The position numbers were made by a program, and so were the translations under genes. A DNA stretch of 64,000 bases, taken from positions 124,001 through 188,000 of the forward strand of contig JAEZGN010000007.1 in assembly GCA_023437305.1 (NCBI GenBank). Direction: 5' to 3'. This DNA is from Bacteroidota bacterium. Its GTDB lineage: Bacteria; Bacteroidota; Bacteroidia; Bacteroidales; Dysgonomonadaceae. A model generated the notes under the pieces. That model searched no databases, was not told where the DNA came from, and worked only from the letters and a program-made list of their open reading frames with translations. Shown piece by piece: positions 26,341-35,172 of the stretch; the stretch's first letter is position 1, and each line of letters begins with the position of its first letter.

Positions 26341-28362
26341 ATGAATAAAAGACTATTTATATTCTTTCTTATCACACTACATGCTACTTTCTGTCTGCAT
26401 GCACAGCAGGCAGACCCTATCGCTATTCAGATTGACGGAAAACCTGTATTAAAATCGGAGCTGGAGAAAGCATACATGAAGAGTAATGCCTCAAAGTCTG
26501 ACAGTGAAAAAGAATCTCTTTCTGACTTTATACAATCATATATAGACTTAAGGTTGAATATTGAAGAGGCTAAAGTTCAGCGAGTGGATACAACCGGAAA
26601 TTATATCAGAGATTTGTCTGCGGCAAGAGTCGGCATGTCTCGAAAGTATATGCAGGATACGATTTACGAAAACGATTATTTGTTGAAGATATATAGTAGG
26701 ATGCAGCAAAACGTGGAAATAAATCACGTACTTATCCCATTCGAAGAAAAAATAATATATCCTGCCGATACTGTTGTTCTATACCAAAAAGCGATAGACT
26801 TACAAAGGAGATTGTCTAAAAATGGATTCGCTGCCGAAGGGTATAGTAAAGCATTATCGTCTTCCACTGTTTTGGATTATAATCGGCACAACGGTTATAT
26901 TGGCTGGGTTGCTCCTTTTATGTTTAAAGCTAAAGTGGAGGAGGCTATTTACTCTCTGCCTGTAAACGTGGTCAGTATGCCTATAAGGTGTTCTGATGGA
27001 TATCATATCATACAGGTCTTAAATAAACGCCCTGCTGTAGGTTCGGTGGATATCGAGCAAGTGTTATTTAATTTTCCTCGTATTCCTGCCGATCTCAATC
27101 AAATAGATAGTGTAGGGAAGGTTGCGTGGAGAGAATACAGAGATATCCGTATGGCTTCAGACTACCAATCACTGTGTGATGAGTTTACCCGTGTAATGCA
27201 AATGGGAGATAAGGGTTGCTATTTTGGAATTGTAAATTTGGAATCTCGTTTATCTCCAACATTTATCGATGCGGCATTTAATTTGAAAAAAGAAGGAGAT
27301 GTGAGTGAGCCTGTGCAATCGGAATATGGATATCATATCATCCGACTGCTAAAAAAAGTACCGGTTCCTTCTTATACCGATATGAAGAACTCGTTAAAAG
27401 CTCGGATACTAGAAAGCGACAAGTCGGAAGAAATGACTGTTGAGAAACGAAAAAGAATGTCACAAGAATTAGGTTTCAACTTGAATCGTGTGGCTTATGA
27501 TAGACTGAATGAAATAGCAAATAAGATATCTCCCAAAGATCCTTCTTTTTTGGTAAAAGCTGATAATCACAACGATGTTCTGTTTTCGTTTGGGGATAAA
27601 AAAGTATATACTGTTGCCGGCTTTATTGAATATATTCGTTTAAGGCAAAGTTTGCTGGACAATAAGCAGACCGATGCTCCCGAAATGGTAGTATTTACTG
27701 AGACAGTCAATAACTCGTTGTCTACAGATGTATTAAAAGAATATTTTAATGCATACTACTCACGTTGCCTTACTGATTATTATTACTTATCTCTTCCCGA
27801 CAGAGAGCCTGGATATAAGGAGCTACTGGATGAGATCTCGAATGGACTTTTATCTTTTGGGGTAATGAATAAAAATATATGGGAGCGTGCCGCAACCGAC
27901 GAAAGATGTTTGTCGGAATATTTCAAGAAAAATAAAGCTAAATATTCTCTTGGCGGAACAAAGTATAGAGGATTGATTGTTTATGCAAAAGATGAAAAGT
28001 CATTAAATGTTGTTGCATCATTGGCTAAAAACGAAAAGAATAGAGATGTCCTTATTAAAAAGATAAGGGACACATTGAATAAGGATTCTCTCAGGGTGCT
28101 GATGGAACCCGGAATATGGGTTAAGGGAGAAAATCAGTATGTAGATAATAAGGTCTTTGAAGGAAAAGAAGCAAAAGCAAAGATGGGCTATCCGTACTTT
28201 ATCGTTTTGGGTGACTTTGTTTCAAAGCCAATAGACTATAACGATGTAAGACATGCTGTTGGATCTGATTATCAAGCTGAGCTTGAAAAGCAATGGAAAG
28301 CTAATTTGCGTAAGAAATATAAAGTGGAGATAAATAATTCTGTATTGAATACAATAAAATGA
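26341..28362 (+). CDS. Periplasmic parvulin-type peptidyl-prolyl isomerase, SurA-like, with two PPIC domains
   Basis: 673 residues. Signal peptide 1-21 ('CLHAQ'), then a SurA-like N-terminal chaperone helix region ('IAIQIDGKPVLKSELEKAY'). The first parvulin domain (about 120-235) runs from 'EINHVLIPF' to 'CSDGYHIIQVL'. The second (about 235-345) runs from 'VDIEQVLFNFP' to 'SEYGYHIIRLL'. The remaining 330 residues are mainly helical, with no family I recognise. Proteins of this type escort outer membrane proteins through the periplasm. The next gene overlaps its stop by four bases (ATGA), and two more SurA-type genes follow, giving a chaperone set beside an OstA-like gene. Role inferred from family and neighbours. 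Confidence 0.8.
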   Translation: MNKRLFIFFLITLHATFCLHAQQADPIAIQIDGKPVLKSELEKAYMKSNASKSDSEKESLSDFIQSYIDLRLNIEEAKVQRVDTTGNYIRDLSAARVGMSRKYMQDTIYENDYLLKIYSRMQQNVEINHVLIPFEEKIIYPADTVVLYQKAIDLQRRLSKNGFAAEGYSKALSSSTVLDYNRHNGYIGWVAPFMFKAKVEEAIYSLPVNVVSMPIRCSDGYHIIQVLNKRPAVGSVDIEQVLFNFPRIPADLNQIDSVGKVAWREYRDIRMASDYQSLCDEFTRVMQMGDKGCYFGIVNLESRLSPTFIDAAFNLKKEGDVSEPVQSEYGYHIIRLLKKVPVPSYTDMKNSLKARILESDKSEEMTVEKRKRMSQELGFNLNRVAYDRLNEIANKISPKDPSFLVKADNHNDVLFSFGDKKVYTVAGFIEYIRLRQSLLDNKQTDAPEMVVFTETVNNSLSTDVLKEYFNAYYSRCLTDYYYLSLPDREPGYKELLDEISNGLLSFGVMNKNIWERAATDERCLSEYFKKNKAKYSLGGTKYRGLIVYAKDEKSLNVVASLAKNEKNRDVLIKKIRDTLNKDSLRVLMEPGIWVKGENQYVDNKVFEGKEAKAKMGYPYFIVLGDFVSKPIDYNDVRHAVGSDYQAELEKQWKANLRKKYKVEINNSVLNTIK

Positions 28363-29225
28363 GAATCTATCATATTATTATAATATCTGCATCGATTTTG
28401 TTATCTATGTTATCATGCAGTAGAGGAAGTACTGATGCGCCTGATCTGAGTCAAGTACCTGTAGTCACCGTCGGGGATAAGACCTTGTATATGGATGAGC
28501 TTAACAATGCAGTTCCTCGGACACTATCGTCTCAGGATAGTACTGCAGCGGCAGATGCCTACATAAAAATGTGGATAAATGATCAGCTGCTGTATGACAA
28601 GGCGAAACAAAACATAGTAAATAAAGAAGAGATAGAACGATTGATAGAAAACTATCGGAAGACTCTTATTTCGAATCTATATCAAGAGCAATTGTTGAAA
28701 GAGCATTTATCGAAATCTATATCGGATGCCGATTTGCAATCTTTTTACGAACAGAATAAAGATAAACTGAAGCTTAAAGAAAATATAATAAAGGGACTAT
28801 ATCTGAAAGTTCCGATTGACTCGAAAGAGCTCAATAATTTTCTGAAGTGGTATAAACAACCGACAGATGCAGCTGTAGAAAATATAGAGAAGAATACATT
28901 GAAGAATGCAGTTGGCTATGAATATTTCTATAATAGATGGGTAGGCTTGAACGAAATTGTAGATAATATGCCACTGTCCGTCGACAATGGGGCAGATTTT
29001 TTGAAAGTAAACAAGAATATAGAAGTTCGGGATTCTTTATTCGTATATCTCTTGAATATAAAAGAGTATAGGCTTGTTGGAACTGAAGCACCTTATGACT
29101 ATATAAAAAATCAATTGATAGAAATTTATACAGAACAAAGGAAAAGCGATTATCTAAATCAGGTACAGCAAGACCTCTATAATAAGGCCATTTCGGACAA
29201 TGAAATTAAGTTTTATAATAAGTAG
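28359..29225 (+). CDS. SurA-like periplasmic chaperone lipoprotein without a clear PPIase domain
   Basis: 288 residues. Lipobox 'LLSMLSC' puts the acylated cysteine at position 20. 'VPVVTVGDKTLYMDELNNAV' and 'YIKMWINDQLLYDKAKQN' match the N-terminal chaperone helices of the SurA/PpiC group. The middle ('LQSFYEQNKDKLKLKENIIK') looks like the entry to a parvulin domain, but the 'GGELG' and 'GYHI' blocks seen in its neighbours are absent. It is therefore probably a chaperone-only member. Its ATG overlaps the previous stop (ATGA), implying translational coupling. It is probably anchored in the periplasm and acts with the two flanking isomerases on outer membrane protein folding. Confidence 0.7.
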   Translation: MRIYHIIIISASILLSMLSCSRGSTDAPDLSQVPVVTVGDKTLYMDELNNAVPRTLSSQDSTAAADAYIKMWINDQLLYDKAKQNIVNKEEIERLIENYRKTLISNLYQEQLLKEHLSKSISDADLQSFYEQNKDKLKLKENIIKGLYLKVPIDSKELNNFLKWYKQPTDAAVENIEKNTLKNAVGYEYFYNRWVGLNEIVDNMPLSVDNGADFLKVNKNIEVRDSLFVYLLNIKEYRLVGTEAPYDYIKNQLIEIYTEQRKSDYLNQVQQDLYNKAISDNEIKFYNK

Positions 29226-29251
29226 ACTATAACTTCTTTTTTTACGTTAAG

Positions 29252-29290
29252 AAAAAGTGATACATTATCACTATATTTACGCCACTTTTT
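29252..29290 (+). promoter_or_regulatory. Overlapping inverted repeats in the surA leader
   Basis: AGTGATA-CAT-TATCACT (29256-29272) is a perfect 7-bp inverted repeat. AAAAAGTG (29252-29259) can instead pair with CACTTTTT (29283-29290), so the two pairings exclude each other. A -7-like TATATTTA lies at 29273-29280. This could be an operator over an internal promoter, or a termination/readthrough switch before surA. Function is unproven. Confidence 0.35.
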
Positions 29291-29305
29291 AATAAACAGA
29301 CAAAA

Positions 29306-30691
29306 ATGATGCAAAAGGCAAGAAAATTAATTTTATTAATAATACTATTGGGGTCGGGTATTTTATCCTATGCTCAGAATAATGTTATAGATGAAATAAT
29401 ATGGGTAGTAGGGGATGAAGCTATCCTGAAATCGGATGTGGAAAAAGTTCGCTTGGGGATGTTATCTCGTGGTGAACGCATCGAGGGAGACCCTTATTGT
29501 TTGATTCCGGAGCAACTCGCTGTTCAGAAGCTGTTCCTCGATCAGGCAAAGATAGATAGTATAGAAGTGCCGGCATCAGCAGTTAACAGCCAGCTATCAA
29601 GATACGAGAATAATGTTATTGCCAATCTGGGTTCGAAAGAGAAAGCCGAAGAGTATCTAGGCTCTACTATGGCACAGCTCAGGGACGAGTGGCGGGAACA
29701 AATTCGTAACGAATATCTGGTTTCGGAAGTAAAGAAGAGCTTGGTTGGAAAAAAGACGAATCTGACTCCTTCCGAAGTTCGAAAATATTACGCTCAGCTG
29801 CCAAAAGATAGTTTGCCTTATATCCCAACAATGGTTGAAGTGCAGATTATTACGAATGAACCTGTGATTCCATTAAAAGATATTGATCAGGTAAAAGACC
29901 GACTGAGAGATTATACAAACAGAATAAACTCGGGAACTGCCGACTTTGCTACTTTAGCAATTATGTATTCCGAAGATCCGGGTTCGGCTCCCAATGGTGG
30001 TGAACTGGGTTTTATGGGACGTGCTGAGTTATTGCCGGAGTTTTCCAGCGTAGGATTCTCTTTGTCTGACCCTAAGAAAGTATCTAATATCGTAGAGACT
30101 GAATATGGCTTCCATATCATTCAATTGATAGAAAGAAGAGGTGATAGGGCTAACTTCCGCCACATACTGCTTCGTCCGAAAGTATCGACAGAAGATATGA
30201 ATAAAGCAAAATTCAGACTAGACTCTATTGCAAATGATATAAGAGCAAACAAGTTTACTTTCGAAGATGCTACAGTCCTATCTTTCGATAAAAATACAAG
30301 GAAGAATAACGGTTTGATGGTAAACTACAAAGAGAGTACAAACTATGGTACTCCTCGCTTTACAATGGAAGAACTTCCTACCGAAATAGGTAAGATCGTA
30401 AACAATATGAAGGTAGGAGATATATCGCCTGCGTTCACAATGAAGCAGAATAGCGGTAAAGAAGTTGTTGCCATTATAAAGTTGAAAAGCAAGACCGAAG
30501 GACATGTTGCAAATGTATCTGACGACTATCAGACATTGAAGGCGATTGTAGAAAACAAAAAGCATGAAGAGGTTCTGAAAAAGTGGCTCCAAACAAAAAT
30601 AAAGAGTACTTATGTAAGAATAGATAAGGATTGGGAAAACTGTGATTTCCAATACCCCGACTGGATTAAAAAAGATCAGGCTAGCAAGTAA
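29306..30691 (+). CDS. surA: Periplasmic chaperone and peptidyl-prolyl isomerase SurA
   Basis: 461 residues. Signal peptide 1-23 ('ILSYAQ'). 'VIDEIIWVVGDEAILKSDVE' is the classic SurA N-terminal block, followed by the chaperone helices. The first parvulin domain (about 170-275) has 'YSEDPGSAPNGGELGFMGR' and 'ETEYGFHIIQLI'. A second, weaker one (about 280-390) starts 'FRHILLRPKV' and 'NNGLMVNY'. SurA escorts unfolded barrel proteins from the Sec channel to the BAM complex. Two start codons stand in tandem (ATGATG) and either may be used. Third of three related genes; the OstA-like gene starts 9 bases after its stop. Confidence 0.87.
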   Translation: MMQKARKLILLIILLGSGILSYAQNNVIDEIIWVVGDEAILKSDVEKVRLGMLSRGERIEGDPYCLIPEQLAVQKLFLDQAKIDSIEVPASAVNSQLSRYENNVIANLGSKEKAEEYLGSTMAQLRDEWREQIRNEYLVSEVKKSLVGKKTNLTPSEVRKYYAQLPKDSLPYIPTMVEVQIITNEPVIPLKDIDQVKDRLRDYTNRINSGTADFATLAIMYSEDPGSAPNGGELGFMGRAELLPEFSSVGFSLSDPKKVSNIVETEYGFHIIQLIERRGDRANFRHILLRPKVSTEDMNKAKFRLDSIANDIRANKFTFEDATVLSFDKNTRKNNGLMVNYKESTNYGTPRFTMEELPTEIGKIVNNMKVGDISPAFTMKQNSGKEVVAIIKLKSKTEGHVANVSDDYQTLKAIVENKKHEEVLKKWLQTKIKSTYVRIDKDWENCDFQYPDWIKKDQASK

Positions 30692-30700
30692 ATATAACAA

Positions 30701-32572
30701 GTGTTTAAGAAATTTATTACATACATAACGCAAAGGCATAGAATATCTGCAATCAGTGTTTTATGCCTGATTGCTATTTATGCATCGGCACAGATGATGA
30801 TTTCTCCGCATATGGATGTGGATATTCTTCAGGTGCCTCAAAAGCCTAAAGCTCAGCAAAAACCTCAACAGGCAAAAGGAAAACAGAAAGTAATAGACAT
30901 TGTATTTAGCAAGGAACTGTTTACCCGGGCCGGCTCAGATGTTAAGATTCTGAAAGATAGTGTTATATTCTTTCACGATGGAGCGTATTTGTATTGCGAC
31001 AGTGCCTACTATGACGAAAAGATGAACTCTTTTAATGCATTTAGTAACGTGCGGATGGAGCAGGGTGATACCCTTTTTCTCTATGGCAACTATATGCATT
31101 ATGATGGAAATACAAGAGTTGTAATGTTCAGAGAGAATGTACGCCTCGAACATGGTAGCGGAACATTGTTTACCGACAGTTTAAATTATGACCGTATGAT
31201 GAATATCGGTTATTACTTTGATGGAGGTATGCTTGTCGATTCGTTGAATGAACTTACGTCTTACTGGGGGCAATATGAACCTGCACTCAAGCTGGCAACA
31301 TTTAAGGATAGTGTGATTCTTGTGAATAATAAGTTTAAGCTATACTCCGATCGTCTCAAATATAATACGGATACTAAGATTGCAACAATCTATACTCCTA
31401 CCAAAATTGTTTCCGACAGTGGTATTATTTATTCCAGCAAAGGCTGGTACAATACTGCAACCGAAGAGTCTCTCTTATTAGATCAATCTACAATTGTAAA
31501 CAAGCAGGGTAATCGTATCTTGAGAGGAGATTCCATCTCGTATCATAAGGCAAAAGGATATGGTGAGGTATTTGGCAATATGTTTTTGCAAGATACTACT
31601 AAAAAAGTTATCCTAAGAGGACATTATGGTTTCTATAATGAGCTTACAGATTATGCGCTGGCTACCGATTCGGCTTACTGTGTTGAATATTCGCAAGGCG
31701 ATACACTATATATCCATGCCGATACTCTTAAGCTGATTGCAATAGTAGATAGCATCAAGCCCACCAATCAGAAGATACAAAAGCATACTAAAGTAGCTGC
31801 GGATTCTTTACATAGCGATTCTATCAGTAAGGTTCATCCCGATTCCTTGCATACTCAGCCGGTAAATATATCTCCTTCGCCCGAACCTTTGACATCGGCA
31901 TTACCTCCCGGGAAAAAGGAAGAATCTAAAGTGACTACTTTCAGAGAGATAAAGGCATATTACGGAGTCCGTTTCTATCGCTCCGATATGCAAGGAGTTT
32001 GTGACTCTTTACAGTTCAACTCAAGAGATTCTATACTCCATATGTATAAAGACCCTGTACTGTGGAACACAAACAGGCAACTCTATGGCGATACGATAGA
32101 TATTTATATGAACGATAGTACAATCGATCATATGCATGTCAAACGATATAGTTTCTCGATAGAGCAAAAAGATTCTATACATTACAATCAGTTGAAATCC
32201 CGTTCTATGAAGCTTTTCTTTCAGAATAAAAAGCTGGAAAGAGTGTTGGCCGAAGGAAATGTGGAGACAATATCGTATCCCGAAGAGAAAAATAAGGAAC
32301 TGTCAGGAATTCTCAATTGGCTTGAAAGCAGTTATCTACAGATATTCATGAAGGATGGTGCATTCGAGAAGCTTGTTACATGGCCCAAATCTGTAGGGAA
32401 AACAACACCTTTCGATCTGATTACTCCCGAACAATTGCGTTTAACAGACTTCTATTGGTACGATTATTTACGACCTTTAGATAAAGATGATATATTCAGG
32501 AAAGTTTCTCGTAAAGCATCAGATGTAAAACCTCAACGGAGCAAAACATCTGTCTTTAATAGGGAAGAATAA
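30701..32572 (+). CDS. OstA/LptA-like LPS-transport-related envelope protein
   Basis: 623 residues, start GTG at 30701, 9 bases after surA. This start gives a normal signal peptide ('ISAISVLCLIAIYASAQ'). The mature chain is built of repeated beta strands in the OstA_N/LptA style: 'VKILKDSVIFFHDGAYLYCD', 'MEQGDTLFLYGNYMHYDG', 'FKLYSDRLKYNTDTKIATI'. A second run is at about 410-560 ('GVRFYRSDMQGVCDSLQF'). A low-complexity Ser/Pro/Asp/His linker (about 355-405) separates the halves. Family members bind lipopolysaccharide between the two membranes. Position directly after SurA suggests coupling of lipid and protein delivery to the outer membrane. It does not look like the full barrel of LptD. Confidence 0.78.
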   Translation: MFKKFITYITQRHRISAISVLCLIAIYASAQMMISPHMDVDILQVPQKPKAQQKPQQAKGKQKVIDIVFSKELFTRAGSDVKILKDSVIFFHDGAYLYCDSAYYDEKMNSFNAFSNVRMEQGDTLFLYGNYMHYDGNTRVVMFRENVRLEHGSGTLFTDSLNYDRMMNIGYYFDGGMLVDSLNELTSYWGQYEPALKLATFKDSVILVNNKFKLYSDRLKYNTDTKIATIYTPTKIVSDSGIIYSSKGWYNTATEESLLLDQSTIVNKQGNRILRGDSISYHKAKGYGEVFGNMFLQDTTKKVILRGHYGFYNELTDYALATDSAYCVEYSQGDTLYIHADTLKLIAIVDSIKPTNQKIQKHTKVAADSLHSDSISKVHPDSLHTQPVNISPSPEPLTSALPPGKKEESKVTTFREIKAYYGVRFYRSDMQGVCDSLQFNSRDSILHMYKDPVLWNTNRQLYGDTIDIYMNDSTIDHMHVKRYSFSIEQKDSIHYNQLKSRSMKLFFQNKKLERVLAEGNVETISYPEEKNKELSGILNWLESSYLQIFMKDGAFEKLVTWPKSVGKTTPFDLITPEQLRLTDFYWYDYLRPLDKDDIFRKVSRKASDVKPQRSKTSVFNREE

Positions 32573-32585
32573 CCATAGAATAATA

Positions 32586-34418
32586 ATGAGTGATATAATA
32601 CATCTTTTACCCGATTCTATAGCCAATCAGATCGCGGCAGGAGAGGTTATTCAACGGCCTTCGTCAGTGGTGAAGGAATTGGTTGAAAATGCCATCGATG
32701 CCGGTGCAGACAGTATACAGCTTATCATTAAGGATGCCGGCCGTACACTGATTCAGGTGATAGATAACGGAAAAGGAATGTCGGCAACAGATGCCCGTAT
32801 GGCCTTTGAACGGCATGCTACATCTAAGATAAGGAAAGCGGATGATTTGTTTGATCTTCACACCATGGGGTTCAGGGGTGAGGCTTTGCCCTCTATTGCC
32901 GCTATCTCGCATGTAGAAGTTAAAACAAGAAGAGCTGAAGACGAGCTGGGCACTTTGCTGCAGATAGCAGGGTCGAGAGTAGAAAATCAGGAGCCTGTGG
33001 CTTGTCCGGTAGGCAGTAATTTTTCTGTAAAGAATATATTCTATAATGTTCCTGCCCGTCGTAAATTCTTAAAATCGAACGATACCGAACGTAGAAATAT
33101 TCTTACCGAACTCGAGCGTATTGTTCTGGTAAATCCTTCTATCGAATTTACTTTTATAGATAATGATGTAGAGGTATTAAAATTTCCGGCCGGAGGTTTA
33201 CGGCAGCGTATCGTAAATGTTGTAGGCAAGAATTTCAATCAGCAGCTTATCTCTATTGATATAGATACTTCACTGGCTAAAATAACCGGCTTTATAGGTA
33301 AGCCCGAATCGGCACGAAAAGCCAGAGCTCAGCAGTTCTTTTTTGTGAACAACAGGTATATGCGTCATGCATATTTTAATAAGGCTGTACAGTCTGCATT
33401 CGACCCTTTGATTCTGAACGGTGAGTATCCAAACTATTTTATTTATTTTCAAGTTGATCCTTCTACTATTGATGTAAATATACATCCGACAAAGACAGAG
33501 ATAAAGTTTGAAAATGAACAGCCTATCTGGCAAATTCTTACTGCAGCCATCAAGGAGGCATTGGGTAAGTTTAATGAAGTGCCTACAATCGATTTTGATA
33601 CCGAAGGAGCTATAGATATACCGATACACGATCCTTCAAAAAATATATCTCAACCTCGTGTAAATGTAGATCCGTCATATAATCCATTCAAGTCGCCTGC
33701 AAGGACAAACTATCAGCGTCCAAAGTTCGATTTGGATCAGTTATACAAAGGATTTGAAAGTGATAAAAGTACTGCCGATTTTTCTACTGAGCTTGCCCCC
33801 GATGTTGATATTTTTAGTCAGCAACAAACAGGCGATTCTGAAAAGATAGTTCCCGAAATGGTGGTACATTATCAATACAAGAACCGCTATATCCTTACCT
33901 CCGTTAAATCGGGACTAATGCTTATCGATCAGCATCGTGCCCATATTCGTATATTGTTCGATCAGTTTTTATCTCAGATAGAGCATAAAAGAGGCATCTC
34001 ACAACGTGCACTATTCCCCGAGATTATCGAGCTCTCTCCATCAGAGGCTGCTATGATGCCTTATCTGACTGACGATCTTGAGGCCGTAGGCTTCGATCTC
34101 AGCCATTTAGGAAATAATTCTTATGCTATAAATGGGACTCCTGCCGAAATAACTAATATAGACTCTGTACAGCTTGTGCACAACATGATAAATAAGAGTA
34201 TAGAGAGCGGTAGCGATGTCAAAGAGGAAATACGCGAGGCACTGGCACTTTCGATGGCTTATGCTGCATCAATCCCTTATGGGCATACTTTGTCTACAGA
34301 GGAGATGAATAAGATTGTCGATCAGCTTTTTGCTTCCTCAGCATATAAACATACTCCTGACGGAAAAACAATTATCTCTATGCTCGAAGATGATGCGATA
34401 GAGAAGATGTTCAAGTAA
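32586..34418 (+). CDS. mutL: DNA mismatch repair protein MutL
   Basis: 610 residues. N-terminal GHKL ATPase: 'IAAGEVIQRPSSVVKELVEN' with 'AIDAGA', 'VIDNGKGM', 'RHATSKI' and 'FRGEALPSIA', all near-perfect MutL motifs. The C-terminal dimerisation domain (about 425-605) begins 'QYKNRYILTSVKSGLMLIDQ'. The endonuclease motif DQHAxxExxxxE is changed to 'DQHRAHIRILFDQF', and the later Cys-bearing motifs are missing ('AYAASIPYGHTLS', 'KHTPDGKTII'), so this MutL probably cannot nick DNA. It couples MutS mismatch recognition to downstream steps. It sits in an envelope-gene run, 13 bases after the OstA-like gene, which is likely positional rather than functional. Confidence 0.95.
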   Translation: MSDIIHLLPDSIANQIAAGEVIQRPSSVVKELVENAIDAGADSIQLIIKDAGRTLIQVIDNGKGMSATDARMAFERHATSKIRKADDLFDLHTMGFRGEALPSIAAISHVEVKTRRAEDELGTLLQIAGSRVENQEPVACPVGSNFSVKNIFYNVPARRKFLKSNDTERRNILTELERIVLVNPSIEFTFIDNDVEVLKFPAGGLRQRIVNVVGKNFNQQLISIDIDTSLAKITGFIGKPESARKARAQQFFFVNNRYMRHAYFNKAVQSAFDPLILNGEYPNYFIYFQVDPSTIDVNIHPTKTEIKFENEQPIWQILTAAIKEALGKFNEVPTIDFDTEGAIDIPIHDPSKNISQPRVNVDPSYNPFKSPARTNYQRPKFDLDQLYKGFESDKSTADFSTELAPDVDIFSQQQTGDSEKIVPEMVVHYQYKNRYILTSVKSGLMLIDQHRAHIRILFDQFLSQIEHKRGISQRALFPEIIELSPSEAAMMPYLTDDLEAVGFDLSHLGNNSYAINGTPAEITNIDSVQLVHNMINKSIESGSDVKEEIREALALSMAYAASIPYGHTLSTEEMNKIVDQLFASSAYKHTPDGKTIISMLEDDAIEKMFK

Positions 34419-34436
34419 ACCATAAACTATTTATCT

Positions 34437-35108
34437 ATGAGAAAGGCGAAAATTATCTCTCTCATCTTTAGTGTTTTTTTTATTTTAGGGCTATGTGCCT
34501 ACTATTTTTATCCATCAACGATAGTCTCTACCGACAAGGCTAAAGCTACTCGGGAAGAACAGATAGAGGATGGCGATATAATCTTTCAGACTTCGCTCTC
34601 GGCTCAGAGTGAGGCTATTCAACAAGCTACAAATTCAAAGTACTCTCACTGTGGCATTATTTATAAGAATAATGGCAGATTTTATGTCTATGAGGCTGCT
34701 GAAACTGTAAAGCTGACACCTTTGGATGAGTGGGTAGCAAAGGGAAAGGATGGTCATTATGTAATCAAGCGTCTGAGGATTGCAAATCAGATATTAACCT
34801 TTACTACGCTGAAGAAAATGAAAGAAGAGGGTGCTAAATTTTTAGGAAAAAGCTATGATTTAGGATTTGACTGGTCAGACGAAAAAATGTACTGTTCTGA
34901 GCTTGTCTGGAAAATATATAAGCGAGGCGCAGAAGTCGAAGTTGGCAAGCTGCAGTACTTGAGAGACTTTGACTTGACAGGGGAAGAAGTCCAAAAGAAA
35001 CTAAAAGAACGATACGGAGATAAAATACCAAAAGATGAGATTGTAATTTCCCCTGCATCTATTTTTAATAGCAGTATGTTAGAGACTGTCATTTCTCATA
35101 CTTTATAA
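34437..35108 (+). CDS. YiiX-like permuted papain-fold hydrolase (NlpC/P60 superfamily), membrane-anchored
   Basis: 223 residues. An N-terminal hydrophobic segment (about 7-26) may be an uncleaved anchor or signal. 'IEDGDIIFQTSLSAQSEAIQ' and 'YSHCGIIYKN' carry the conserved histidine. 'KSYDLGFDWSDEKMYCSELVWKIY' (its end) holds the probable catalytic cysteine of the circularly permuted YiiX/YebB group, in which His comes before Cys. Such proteins are thought to hydrolyse amide or ester bonds in cell-wall or lipid substrates; no substrate is established here. It follows mutL by 18 bases and is the last gene of the run. A strong hairpin terminator lies 10 bases after its stop. Confidence 0.78.
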   Translation: MRKAKIISLIFSVFFILGLCAYYFYPSTIVSTDKAKATREEQIEDGDIIFQTSLSAQSEAIQQATNSKYSHCGIIYKNNGRFYVYEAAETVKLTPLDEWVAKGKDGHYVIKRLRIANQILTFTTLKKMKEEGAKFLGKSYDLGFDWSDEKMYCSELVWKIYKRGAEVEVGKLQYLRDFDLTGEEVQKKLKERYGDKIPKDEIVISPASIFNSSMLETVISHTL

Positions 35109-35117
35109 GTTACAAAG

Positions 35118-35146
35118 AAGCAGAATATTTGAGTATTCTGCTTTTT
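35118..35146 (+). terminator. Terminator between the YiiX-like gene and the end of the dcw cluster
   Basis: AAGCAGAATA (35118-35127) pairs perfectly with TATTCTGCTT (35134-35143) around a 6-base loop and is followed by TTT. The stem also serves the convergent dcw operon that ends with yqeY. Confidence 0.75.
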
Positions 35147-35172
35147 GTATTTATAATAAAATTATACCAGTG

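Noticed and set aside
30278..30739. 153-codon minus-strand frame across the surA/OstA junction
   Set aside because: Hydrophobic shadow of two well-supported genes, with no own signals.
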